NCBI RefSeq assembly: GCF_003308995.1
Contig: NZ_QFFJ01000001.1
Span: 620,001-684,000, forward strand
DNA: 64,000 nucleotides
Direction: 5' to 3'
Source: Chitinophaga flava
Lineage (GTDB): Bacteria; Bacteroidota; Bacteroidia; Chitinophagales; Chitinophagaceae
Numbering within the stretch: position 1 is the stretch's first letter; each line of letters begins with the position of its first letter. Under the pieces are notes generated by a model. The model did not search any database, was not told the DNA's origin, and worked only from the letters and a program-made list of their open reading frames with translations. Below, piece after piece: positions 18,194-26,570 of the stretch. A program made the translations under genes and the position numbers.

Positions 18194-19204
18194 TTAAATA
18201 TTGATGGCGGGCAGGGCAACGGGTTTTCCGCCTTTACGTTTGCTTTCTTCGGCCGCTTCCATAAACGCCAGGATCTCCAGTGTCTCTTCCGGTTTTACCG
18301 GAGGCACGCCTGTACGGAAAAAGGTGGCGATCTCCTGCAGCAGTGCATCGTAGCCTTTAAAAGGGCCTAACAGCTGATTGCCTTTTTCGCCGAATACGCG
18401 GCCGCCAAAATCATCGGGACTGTTGCGGGTACCTCTGAACGTGCCGATGCGATCATCGCTCCACTGTCCTACTACCACATCATTACCGGGGGTATTAAAG
18501 CGGGTAACGGTTTTGCAGCCGCTGCCCATTACCGCGAACAGCGTTTCTACTCCGTGGATACCATACCAGAACAAATCGGGATGTGTTTTTTCCAGGGCGG
18601 CAGGACTGAAAGTATCAGCACCGGTTACTTTACCGATAGCTCCCTGTTGTACTTGTTTGACGCTGTCCATAAAACGCAGGGCAGAAGAAGAAAACATTGG
18701 TGCGTTGTACTTTTTTGCTGCCTTTACAATGGCAATACCATCTGCGAGTGATGCCGCCAGGGGTTTATCAATGAAGATTTTTTTCCCTGCTTTGATGACC
18801 GGCATAGCTTGTGCCAGATGCGGACGGCCATCATTGGATTCCAGCAATATCACATCTGCTTTTTCCAATAGTGCAGCCATTGAATCCACGATCTCCACTC
18901 CCATTGCTTTTACTTGTTCGATATACCCTGGCAGTCGTTTTTTATTCAGCTCGATGTCGGGGCTTGTTTGCGGAAAGGCCGCCACTACTTTCATTCCTTC
19001 CAGACCGGGTACTGTTACCGGGTTGTTGAAATTTTTGGTGAAAGCGATTGCATGGGAAGTATCGAGGCCGATGATACCGATGCGGATCAGTTTATCAGAA
19101 TGACTGGTATTCATGCCATACAAGGGCCGGAGGTTTCCTAATAAACCTGCTCCGATGCCGGCCAGCGCGGTATTACGGATAAAGTTGCGGCGACTGTTTT
19201 TCAT
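18194..19204 (-). CDS. Tat-exported Gfo/Idh/MocA family oxidoreductase
   Basis: A 336-residue Gfo/Idh protein, first gene of the leftward operon. The N-terminus NSRRNFIRNTALAGIGAG is a Tat-type signal. The Rossmann fold is followed by DKPLAASLADG, which holds the conserved Lys, and the substrate domain. It differs from the neighbouring family member by its shorter C-terminal domain, so the two probably act on different intermediates. The start lies about 140-250 bp from two LacI-type palindromes. Confidence 0.85.
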   Translation of the reverse strand: MKNSRRNFIRNTALAGIGAGLLGNLRPLYGMNTSHSDKLIRIGIIGLDTSHAIAFTKNFNNPVTVPGLEGMKVVAAFPQTSPDIELNKKRLPGYIEQVKAMGVEIVDSMAALLEKADVILLESNDGRPHLAQAMPVIKAGKKIFIDKPLAASLADGIAIVKAAKKYNAPMFSSSALRFMDSVKQVQQGAIGKVTGADTFSPAALEKTHPDLFWYGIHGVETLFAVMGSGCKTVTRFNTPGNDVVVGQWSDDRIGTFRGTRNSPDDFGGRVFGEKGNQLLGPFKGYDALLQEIATFFRTGVPPVKPEETLEILAFMEAAEESKRKGGKPVALPAINI

Positions 19205-19333
19205 GTTGGAATTTTTGCGGATACTTTTATAATTGTAAGGACTACACTTACCGGTGTCCTATTATATATCTGTTCACAGTTGGCCTCTCTTGTAAATTTC
19301 AGTTGATCACTTCATTCCGGAGTAATAAATTTC

Positions 19334-19359
19334 ATTTTCCGGGTACGTACCCGAAAAAT
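19334..19359. promoter_or_regulatory. LacI-type operator palindrome O1
   Basis: A 26-bp inverted repeat centred on CG at 19346/19347. The core CGGGTACGTACCCG is perfect, and the flanking ATTTT/AAAAT arms also pair, with a single mismatched pair overall. A central CpG with mirrored half-sites is typical of LacI-family operators. Confidence 0.7.
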
Positions 19360-19437
19360 ACTTCTTTTTTTGAGATTGCACAATGTTTTTTTATAAAAAA
19401 TGATAAACGCTTTCTTTTATTTCCCGAAGAATGTACC

Positions 19438-19445
19438 TATCTTTC
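19438..19445 (+). promoter_or_regulatory. Probable -7 box of the rightward operon
   Basis: TATCTTTC resembles TAnnTTTG with one mismatch. It overlaps the second operator palindrome, so a bound repressor would block it. The predicted leader before ATG 19558 is about 105 nt. Confidence 0.35.
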
Positions 19446-19466
19446 GGTAACGTACCCGGAAAAATG
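19442..19466. promoter_or_regulatory. LacI-type operator palindrome O2
   Basis: TTTCGGTAACGTACCCGGAAA is centred on CG at 19451/19452. It shares the half-site ACGTACCCG and the A-rich flank with the palindrome at 19334-19359, and the centres are 105 bp apart, close to ten helical turns. Its left half is less perfect. Confidence 0.6.
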
Positions 19467-19557
19467 CCGATCATCATCCAAAATCAATACTACAAGGGAT
19501 ATCATCCCTATATCAGCAGGTATCTGCATACATCTGAAAAAAGTAAAAATCAACCTG

Positions 19558-20823
19558 ATGTCATCACCTGGAACAACAATGGAAAAAACGCCGGCAACTG
19601 CCAACGGCAACGTTCAAAAAAAACATAGCTATAAGGCCTGGTTACAATCACTCGGGCCAGGACTCATCACCGCCGCACTGGTATTCGGACCCAGCAAAGT
19701 CACCATCGCTTCTATTATGGGCGCAAGCTATGGTTTCTCCTTATTATGGATTGTGGCGGTAGCTATCTTCTTCATGATCATCTTCACCACCATGGCTGCA
19801 CGGGTGGGCATCGCCACCAGCGAATCCTTACTCAGCACCATCAGCCGCAAATGGGGGATACCGGCACGCATCGTCATCGGAGTGGGTGTATTCCTGGTAA
19901 CAGCCTCCTTTCAGGCCGGCAACTCTATTGGCGCCGGTATCACACTGGCAGAAGCCACCCATTCCAGCAAAACCATCTGGATCATCGTCTGTAATATCGC
20001 TGGTATCAGCATCCTGTTTTTCCGCACCTTCTATAAGATGCTGGAAAAAATTATGATAGGACTTATTATCATGATGTTGTTTGCCTTTATGGTAACGATG
20101 ATCCTCTCCCACCCCCCTGTAACGGGCATTGCCACCGGTTTTGTTCCGACCGTACCTACGGGTTCACAAAAACTTATCATCGCCTTTATGGCCTCCTGCT
20201 TCTCTATTGTGGGCGCTATCTATCAATCCTATCTGGTACAGGAGCGTAAACGTTTAAGACCAGAGGTTAGCCTCACCGGAAAAGAGACATTGCCCGGTAT
20301 GCTGATACTTGGCTTCATGAGCGCCACCGTGATGATCTGCGCCGCTACGGTATTACACCCCGCCGGCATCAAAATCAATAACGCCACCGATATGGCCATC
20401 GCACTGGAACCCGTATTTGGCAACGCCGCTTCCGGATTATTCCTGGTAGGCCTCTTTGGCGCTTCCTTTTCTTCCCTGCTAGGTAATGCAGCCCTGGGTG
20501 GCACCTTACTGGGAGACGCCCTCGGTTATGGCGGGCAACTCAGCTCCGGCATAGTTCGTACATTCATTGCCGTTATCATGATCATCGGCGCCAGTGTGGC
20601 TATCACTTTTGGCAAGCTGCCACTGGAACTGATTGTGCTTGCACAGGCTGTCACCATTTTTATCGTACCGTTTATCGGCATTGCGCTCTATCTTGTAGCC
20701 AATGACGCCACCGTCATGGGACCGCTGAAAAACAACACCTTCACCAACATCGCCGGCGCCATCGGGCTGATAGTGATGCTCCTGCTGGCCGTAAGCAACG
20801 CCATCACCCTGTTCTTTTCGTAA
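19558..20823 (+). CDS. Nramp-fold transporter lacking the metal-binding motifs
   Basis: A 421-residue membrane protein with about 11 hydrophobic segments; LGPGLITAALVF...YGFSLLW aligns with TM1 and following of Nramp divalent-metal importers. The TM1 metal motif DPGN is replaced by G44-P-S-K47, and the TM6 motif MPH aligns with S216-I-V. Both metal-coordinating centres are therefore missing, and the substrate is probably not a divalent metal. It heads the rightward operon of a sugar locus, so an organic substrate or a coupled ion is possible (inference). Start at 19558 excludes 85 polar in-frame residues that overlap the operators; ATG 19579 is an alternative. Confidence 0.8.
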   Translation: MSSPGTTMEKTPATANGNVQKKHSYKAWLQSLGPGLITAALVFGPSKVTIASIMGASYGFSLLWIVAVAIFFMIIFTTMAARVGIATSESLLSTISRKWGIPARIVIGVGVFLVTASFQAGNSIGAGITLAEATHSSKTIWIIVCNIAGISILFFRTFYKMLEKIMIGLIIMMLFAFMVTMILSHPPVTGIATGFVPTVPTGSQKLIIAFMASCFSIVGAIYQSYLVQERKRLRPEVSLTGKETLPGMLILGFMSATVMICAATVLHPAGIKINNATDMAIALEPVFGNAASGLFLVGLFGASFSSLLGNAALGGTLLGDALGYGGQLSSGIVRTFIAVIMIIGASVAITFGKLPLELIVLAQAVTIFIVPFIGIALYLVANDATVMGPLKNNTFTNIAGAIGLIVMLLLAVSNAITLFFS

Positions 20824-20848
20824 ACCATCCTTACAAGTTACCGCGTAT

Positions 20849-22390
20849 ATGAAACGTATCCGTATCCTCCTGCTGATCCTGGTATTTGCCACAGGCATCT
20901 ATTTCCTGCTAAGACCCTCCACGAGCGGCTTTCAACAGCCGATAGAAGCTACCCTTCAACTGGACAAGACCACACTCGGCATCAGCACCATCGTATCAGA
21001 CCTAAACGTACCCTGGGAAATAGCCTGGGGCCCCGACAACCAGATCTGGTACACCGAACAAAGCGGCACTATCAGTAAAGTAGATCCGCATACCGGCGTA
21101 AAAAAACTGTTACTCAGCATCCCTGATGTATACCGTCAGCGCACACTGGGCCTCTTGGGTATGGCCATACATCCGGATAAAAAGCTGCCTTATGTTTTTG
21201 TAGACTATACCCATCTCAACAAAGACTCTTCCATCGTATCACGGCTGGTGCGTTATACCTATACCACCGATACCCTGAAAGACCCGCTGCTACTGCTGGA
21301 GCTGCCCGGTAATACCGGACATAACGGCTCCCGTGTGGCCATCTCTCCGGATGGTAAAGTGTTGCTTTCTACCGGTGATGCCGCCCATGATCAGCTTGCA
21401 CCAGACACTGCATCGCTGAATGGTAAAGTGTTACGCCTCAACATCGACGGTACAGTACCTTCAGATAATCCTTATCCTGGCAACTACCTCTGGTCCAGAG
21501 GACATCGTAATATTCAGGGCCTCGTGTTTACCGATAAAGGCCGGCTCTTTGCCTCCGAACATGGCGACGCCACCGATGATGAACTGAACCTCATTCAAAA
21601 AGCCGGCTACTACGGATGGCCCAGCATAGAAGGTTATGCAGACCGTCCGGATGAAAAAGCCCATGCCGACTCCTTCCCTTTCATCGCACCACTCAAAGCC
21701 TGGACACCTACGATAGCACCCGCAGGTATAGACTACTATCACTCCGATAAAATACCGGAATGGAAAAACAGCCTCCTGCTGGGCACTTTGAAAGCTGCCA
21801 GTCTCCATGTGATACACCTCAGCAGCACCCAGGATGCTGTTACCAGTGAAGACATCTATTTCTCCGGTAAGTACGGCCGTCTGCGGGATATCTGCATTTC
21901 TCCGGAAGGCGATGTCTATATCGCCACCAGTAACCGCGACTGGAACCCGGGTAAAGGATTCCCGTTGCCACATGACGACCGTATCCTGCGCATCGCTGCA
22001 CTCCGTCCGGGAGAGAAGGTACCGGCCACGGCTACACGCGAAACAGCCAAAGCTGCTACCGTAACTGCTGCCAGTTCAGGCGCCGGCATCTACAAAAATT
22101 ATTGTGAAGCCTGTCATAAACCAGATGGCAAAGGTGTACCGTCCTCCTTCCCAGCCCTGGCAGGCAATAAGCTGGTGACCGGCGATGCGAAGCCGCTGAT
22201 ACAAACCATCCTGCAGGGCCGCAGCGGCGATACCAAAAGCAAAACCAGCACCTACAGTGAACAAATGCCCGCCTTCAACTTCCTGAAAGATGAAGAGATC
22301 GCGGCCGTGGCCACTTACATCCGCAGCAGCTGGGGCAACAGCGCCGACAGCATCAGCACTGACACCGTCACCAAAACAAAACAGCACTGA
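20849..22390 (+). CDS. PQQ-type soluble aldose dehydrogenase fused to cytochrome c
   Basis: A 513-residue exported protein. The N-terminus (residues 3-22) is a hydrophobic signal or anchor. A six-bladed beta-propeller of the glucose/sorbosone dehydrogenase family follows, with PWEIAWGPDNQIWYTEQ, GHRNIQGLVF and EHGDATDDELNLI. The C-terminus (about 405-500) is a mono-heme cytochrome c with CEACH and a downstream Met candidate. It would oxidise an aldose in the periplasm and pass electrons to the respiratory chain. It lies 25 bp after the Nramp-like gene and 18 bp before the next start, in one operon. Confidence 0.87.
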   Translation: MKRIRILLLILVFATGIYFLLRPSTSGFQQPIEATLQLDKTTLGISTIVSDLNVPWEIAWGPDNQIWYTEQSGTISKVDPHTGVKKLLLSIPDVYRQRTLGLLGMAIHPDKKLPYVFVDYTHLNKDSSIVSRLVRYTYTTDTLKDPLLLLELPGNTGHNGSRVAISPDGKVLLSTGDAAHDQLAPDTASLNGKVLRLNIDGTVPSDNPYPGNYLWSRGHRNIQGLVFTDKGRLFASEHGDATDDELNLIQKAGYYGWPSIEGYADRPDEKAHADSFPFIAPLKAWTPTIAPAGIDYYHSDKIPEWKNSLLLGTLKAASLHVIHLSSTQDAVTSEDIYFSGKYGRLRDICISPEGDVYIATSNRDWNPGKGFPLPHDDRILRIAALRPGEKVPATATRETAKAATVTAASSGAGIYKNYCEACHKPDGKGVPSSFPALAGNKLVTGDAKPLIQTILQGRSGDTKSKTSTYSEQMPAFNFLKDEEIAAVATYIRSSWGNSADSISTDTVTKTKQH

Positions 22391-22408
22391 CAAATGAAAC
22401 CTGCCACC

Positions 22409-23785
22409 ATGAAGCAAAATATTATCTTTGCCACCATAACCACCGCATTATTGTCTTGCGGTACTAGCCATCAAAAACAATCCGCCATGCACCTGATCGC
22501 TTTAGATCCCGGGCACTTCCATGCCTCTCTGGTACAACAACAGATGTATCCCGGTATAGACTCCACCATCCGGGTGTTTACACCGGAAGGTCCGGAAGTA
22601 AAACAATACCTGGCCAGTATTGAGCGGTTCAATCAACAAACCGATCCGCCCGTACACTGGGCTACCGACGTATATACCGGTCACGACTATCTGGAGAAAA
22701 TGCTGCAACAGCCGCCCGGAAATATTGTGGTGATCGCCGGTAACAACCGGCTAAAGGCAACGTATATACGCCGTTCTGTACATGCCGGGCAACATGTGCT
22801 GGCAGACAAGCCCATGGCTATAGACGCCGCCAGCTTCGATTCCCTGCAGGCCGCCTTTCAGGAAGCCGCCGATAAAAAAGTACAGCTGTATGATATCATG
22901 ACAGAACGTTATGAAATCCGTAATACCCTCCAGCGTGAACTGGCACTGCTCCCCGATGTATTTGGCACATTGGAGCCAGGCAGTCAGCAAGACCCTTCTG
23001 TGGTAAAAAACAGCGTTCATCATTTCAAAAAACTGGTAGCCGGCAAAACCATGGTACGTCCTGCATGGTATGTTGATGAAACACAGCAGGGAGAAGGGAT
23101 TGTAGATGTGACCACCCACCTTGTAGATCTCGTGCAGTGGACTTGTTTCCCGGAGCAAACCATCCACTACCGTACAGACATACACGTAGACAGCGCCAGA
23201 CGCTGGGCCACTCCCATGACATTGCAACAGTATTCAGACATTACCGGACAAAACAGCTTCCCTGAATATCTGCATAAAAACATCAGCAAAGACAGCATAC
23301 TGCAAGTATATGCCAATGGCGCCTTTGACTATACCATCAAAGGAATACATGCCAATATATCCGTTACCTGGAACTACCAGGCGCCTGAAGGTACCGGCGA
23401 CACACATTATTCCCTGCTCCGCGGAAGCCTCGCATCCCTGATCATCCGCCAGGGCGCCGAACAACAATACAAACCAGTATTGTACATAGAATCCACTCAC
23501 TGTCACGACAGCACCTATACGAAAATGGTGGAATCCCGTATTGCTGCGCTGACACATAAATACCCAGGCCTGTCTCTCAAAAAAAATGACAAAGGCTGGG
23601 AAGTGGTAATACCGGAAACACTGGCTAAAAAACACGAAGCCCTTTTCGGCAAGGTGATGCAGCAGTTCCTGGAATATATACGGAACAACAACATGCCTGC
23701 CTGGGAAGTACCCAATATGCTGGCCAAATACTACACTACCACACAGGCGCTCACTTTAGCCCAACAAACAGCGTCCCGTCAGTAG
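22409..23785 (+). CDS. Lipoprotein Gfo/Idh/MocA family oxidoreductase
   Basis: A 458-residue protein with a lipoprotein signal (MKQNIIFATITTALLSCGTS; Cys in LLSC), so it is attached to a membrane outside the cytoplasm. A Rossmann domain with DPGHFHASLVQQ and ADKPMAID (the conserved Lys) precedes a long C-terminal domain of the Bacteroidota putative-oxidoreductase type. It is the third Gfo/Idh of the locus and the third kind of export signal (two Tat, one lipoprotein). ATG 22394, five codons upstream and 3 bp after the previous stop, is an alternative start. Confidence 0.82.
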   Translation: MKQNIIFATITTALLSCGTSHQKQSAMHLIALDPGHFHASLVQQQMYPGIDSTIRVFTPEGPEVKQYLASIERFNQQTDPPVHWATDVYTGHDYLEKMLQQPPGNIVVIAGNNRLKATYIRRSVHAGQHVLADKPMAIDAASFDSLQAAFQEAADKKVQLYDIMTERYEIRNTLQRELALLPDVFGTLEPGSQQDPSVVKNSVHHFKKLVAGKTMVRPAWYVDETQQGEGIVDVTTHLVDLVQWTCFPEQTIHYRTDIHVDSARRWATPMTLQQYSDITGQNSFPEYLHKNISKDSILQVYANGAFDYTIKGIHANISVTWNYQAPEGTGDTHYSLLRGSLASLIIRQGAEQQYKPVLYIESTHCHDSTYTKMVESRIAALTHKYPGLSLKKNDKGWEVVIPETLAKKHEALFGKVMQQFLEYIRNNNMPAWEVPNMLAKYYTTTQALTLAQQTASRQ

Positions 23786-23788
23786 CCT

Positions 23789-23797
23789 TATATTTGC
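23789..23797 (+). promoter_or_regulatory. -7 box for the LacI-family regulator gene
   Basis: TATATTTGC is a perfect match to TAnnTTTG. It lies 3 bases after the TAG of the upstream gene and 22 bases before the regulator start, so the regulator can be transcribed separately from the operon. Confidence 0.6.
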
Positions 23798-23819
23798 AAA
23801 AATTATAACCATTTTTATC

Positions 23820-24923
23820 ATGAAGAAAAAAGCGGCCGAACAACCCCTCGGCGTAAAGGAAATCGCCAGAAGAGCCAATGTAGCTATCGCTACAGTGGAC
23901 AGGGTTATCCATAACCGGCCAGGTGTTTCCCTCAAAACAAAAAACAAAATAGAACAGATCATACAGGAACTGAACTACCAACCGAATATACTGGCGAGAC
24001 GACTAGCATCCCGAAAGGTGCTGCGTCTCGCTACGCTTATCCCGAAAGTCTCCTCCGAAGAAACCGACTTCTGGACCCTGCCACTGGCCGGCATTCAGAA
24101 AGCAGAAGAAGAGATCAAACAGTTTGGGGTAAAAATAGAACCTTATTACTTTGACCTGAATGACCGGAAATCTTTTGTGAAGACGGCCAAACAGATGCTG
24201 AAAGATCCTGCTGATGGCATTTTACTGGCTCCTTCGTTTATAGAAGAATCTGTTTCGTTTATCCGTTCCTGTAGTAAACTGAACATCCCCTACGTTTTTA
24301 TCAATTCAGATATTCCTCAACAGGAAAGCCTCTGTTATATAGGTCCCGACCTCTTTCGCAGCGGTTATCAGGCCGGACAGCTCGTCCATTATTGCACACC
24401 GCGCCACAGCGGCATACTCGTGCTCAACATCTCCCGGGAAATAGAAGACCATCACCACCTCCTGCGAAAAGAAGAAGGGTTGAGAGCCTACTTCAAAGAC
24501 AGCAAAAGGCCGGTCATCAAATGCGATATCCGGCAAACAGACCAGCGATCTATCGAAAAAGAATTATCGAAAGCGCTGCAACATCACCCCGGCATCAAAG
24601 CCATTTTTGTCACCAACTCCAGAGTAGCGGCTGTTTCCCACTATCTCGAAAAAAAAGGCAAAAAAGATACCCTGCTCATTGGTTATGACTTCACGCAGGA
24701 AAATGTGCTACGCCTCGATCAGGGCCACATCGATTTCCTCATCTGTCAGCAGCCGCAAGAACAGGGCTATCGCGGCATCATGGCTTTATATCAGAGTCTT
24801 GTGCTGAAAGTACCGGTAGAAAAAACACATTTTATGCCTATTGATATCATCACCAAAGAAAATCATCAGTTTTATTGTGATTTATATGATTTTACTGATT
24901 CTCCTGATAAGCGAAGAAAGTGA
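23820..24923 (+). CDS. LacI-family transcriptional regulator
   Basis: A 367-residue repressor. The N-terminal HTH and hinge helix (about 10-60) read GVKEIARRANVAIATVDRVIHNRPGVS and YQPNILARRLASRK. The rest is a periplasmic-binding-protein-like ligand domain. It is the last gene of the rightward operon, which starts beside two LacI-type palindromes, so it most likely represses both divergent operons and is released by a sugar or sugar phosphate. The last codons form one arm of a 36-bp inverted repeat shared with the convergent symporter's 3' flank. Confidence 0.88.
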   Translation: MKKKAAEQPLGVKEIARRANVAIATVDRVIHNRPGVSLKTKNKIEQIIQELNYQPNILARRLASRKVLRLATLIPKVSSEETDFWTLPLAGIQKAEEEIKQFGVKIEPYYFDLNDRKSFVKTAKQMLKDPADGILLAPSFIEESVSFIRSCSKLNIPYVFINSDIPQQESLCYIGPDLFRSGYQAGQLVHYCTPRHSGILVLNISREIEDHHHLLRKEEGLRAYFKDSKRPVIKCDIRQTDQRSIEKELSKALQHHPGIKAIFVTNSRVAAVSHYLEKKGKKDTLLIGYDFTQENVLRLDQGHIDFLICQQPQEQGYRGIMALYQSLVLKVPVEKTHFMPIDIITKENHQFYCDLYDFTDSPDKRRK

Positions 24924-24996
24924 GGTTAAAAAATGATTTTAGTTTTTCGCCCTTATATCTGCTTATCAGGAGAATCAGTAAAATCATATCAATCAC
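24877..24996. repeat. 36-bp inverted repeat at a convergent gene junction
   Basis: Arms 24877-24912 and 24961-24996 are reverse complements with one mismatch, separated by 48 bases. The left arm is inside the 3' coding end of the LacI-family gene; the right arm lies just beyond the stop of the symporter gene. It could fold into a long hairpin in either transcript, so it may act as a bidirectional terminator or an RNase III target. No clean T-run follows either arm. Confidence 0.85.
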
Positions 24997-24998
24997 AG

Positions 24999-26570
24999 TT
25001 ACGCATAACGGATATAGAAGTACAACACCAGCGCTGTTATAAATCCCCACCAGAGTGTTGGATTACGCCAGCCACGGGATTGACGCAGCAGGTCCGGCGG
25101 CAGTTTTAAACTTTCGCGGTTCCAGATAAGTCCTTCCAGACGGGCTTCAGGCACAGGTTTGGTGAGCAGACTCACGCCGGCGCATACCAGCATACAACTC
25201 CAGAAAACGATGCCGGTACGGTTAAAGAAAGGCATAGCCGGATAGATGATTTCCATGGCGATAGACAACGGGATTGTGAGTAAGCCAGCTGCCAGCGCAC
25301 CTGCATGCGTAGTACGTTTCCACAGAATACCCAACAGAAACATGGCTGCAATACCAGGCGTAAACAAACCATAAGCATTCATCAGATACAGGAAGACCGG
25401 TTTTTTGGATTGTGTCAGAAACAACCCTGTGCATAAGATGCCGATCACAATGATGACAGCACCGGCCCATCTGCCGAAGCGCACCGCTTCTGCTTCCGTA
25501 GCCTTTTTACGGAAATAGGGAAGATAAATATCTACGGTAAGAATCGTTGTACAGGAGTTGATCGCTCCCGAAAGATGTGACATCACGGCAGCTATCAAAC
25601 CGGCCATCACCAAGCCTACCAGGCCGGTGGGCAACAGTTTCTCTACCAGTGTGGGGAACAGCAGATCAGGTTTTTCAAGATGAGGAAATAGTTTAGGTGC
25701 CACTAGTGCCGGCACGGTAATGATAACAGGAATCAGGAATTTGAGGTAGTCGCCAAAGACCACGCCCATGCGCGCATGCCATTCGTTTTTGGCGGCCAGC
25801 ACCCGTTGTACGATAAACTGATTGGTGGCACAGTAAAATACACTGATACACAATACACCCCCCAGATACATGGTCCAGGGAAAATCGGGATCGTTGGCAG
25901 GTAGAATGAGGTCCCAATCCTTTACGGTATCTGTAATGGCCGATACACCTCCTGCAGCGTTGACGGTTGCAATAGTGAGTGCAATACCCCCCATCACCAG
26001 TACAATCAACTGCAGCATCTCTGTGTATATCACCGCCCGCAGACCGCCGGCAATCGTATAAACACCGGTGATCAACGCCAATATCACCACGCTGGTCATC
26101 ACTGAAATACCTAATAGAGAATGTAATGACAACGCGCCCAGATATAATACTGCACTTATTTCTACGAGCACATAAGTAAGCAGGATCAGACTGGCGTAAG
26201 TAGTTCTTGCAGCCGTTCCAAAACGTTTCTCCAGAAATTCAGGTACTGTATAAAATCCGTTGCGGATATAAAATGGAAGGAAGATCCATAACAAGGCATT
26301 GAAGCCCATGAGGATGGCGCCCCATTCCATGGCAATAGCCACAAAACCGCGGCTATAGGCTACGCCCATGGCCCCTACCAGATGATGGCTGCTGATGTTG
26401 GCAGCAATGATGCTGCCACCGATCATCCACCAGGGCAGTTTATCACCGGCCAGAAAATAATCCCTTTTTGTTTGCTGGCCTTTGCGGGAGGCATAGATGC
26501 CCAGGCCAATTACGCCCAATATATACACTCCAAAGATGATGGCATCGAGTAAGGTCAGGTTAAGGTTCAT
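24999..26570 (-). CDS. SSS family sodium:solute symporter
   Basis: A 523-residue inner-membrane protein with about 13-14 hydrophobic segments and the SGLT-type motif GIYASRKGQQTKRDYFLAG followed by GGSIIAANISSHHLVGAMG. The family imports sugars, sialic acid or carboxylates with sodium. The start is set at 26570 because it overlaps the upstream stop as ATGA, giving coupled translation; the 28 in-frame codons upstream lie inside the previous gene. Last gene of the SusCD operon, so it probably carries the degradation product across the inner membrane. Confidence 0.88.
   Translation of the reverse strand: MNLNLTLLDAIIFGVYILGVIGLGIYASRKGQQTKRDYFLAGDKLPWWMIGGSIIAANISSHHLVGAMGVAYSRGFVAIAMEWGAILMGFNALLWIFLPFYIRNGFYTVPEFLEKRFGTAARTTYASLILLTYVLVEISAVLYLGALSLHSLLGISVMTSVVILALITGVYTIAGGLRAVIYTEMLQLIVLVMGGIALTIATVNAAGGVSAITDTVKDWDLILPANDPDFPWTMYLGGVLCISVFYCATNQFIVQRVLAAKNEWHARMGVVFGDYLKFLIPVIITVPALVAPKLFPHLEKPDLLFPTLVEKLLPTGLVGLVMAGLIAAVMSHLSGAINSCTTILTVDIYLPYFRKKATEAEAVRFGRWAGAVIIVIGILCTGLFLTQSKKPVFLYLMNAYGLFTPGIAAMFLLGILWKRTTHAGALAAGLLTIPLSIAMEIIYPAMPFFNRTGIVFWSCMLVCAGVSLLTKPVPEARLEGLIWNRESLKLPPDLLRQSRGWRNPTLWWGFITALVLYFYIRYA

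Noticed and set aside
16966..18204. 412-codon ORF on the + strand
   Set aside because: Antisense to the Tat-exported Gfo/Idh gene; composition is that of a shadow frame.
19303..19557. 85-residue N-terminal extension of the Nramp-like gene
   Set aside because: It overlaps both operators and the promoter and has no Nramp similarity, so it is probably untranslated.
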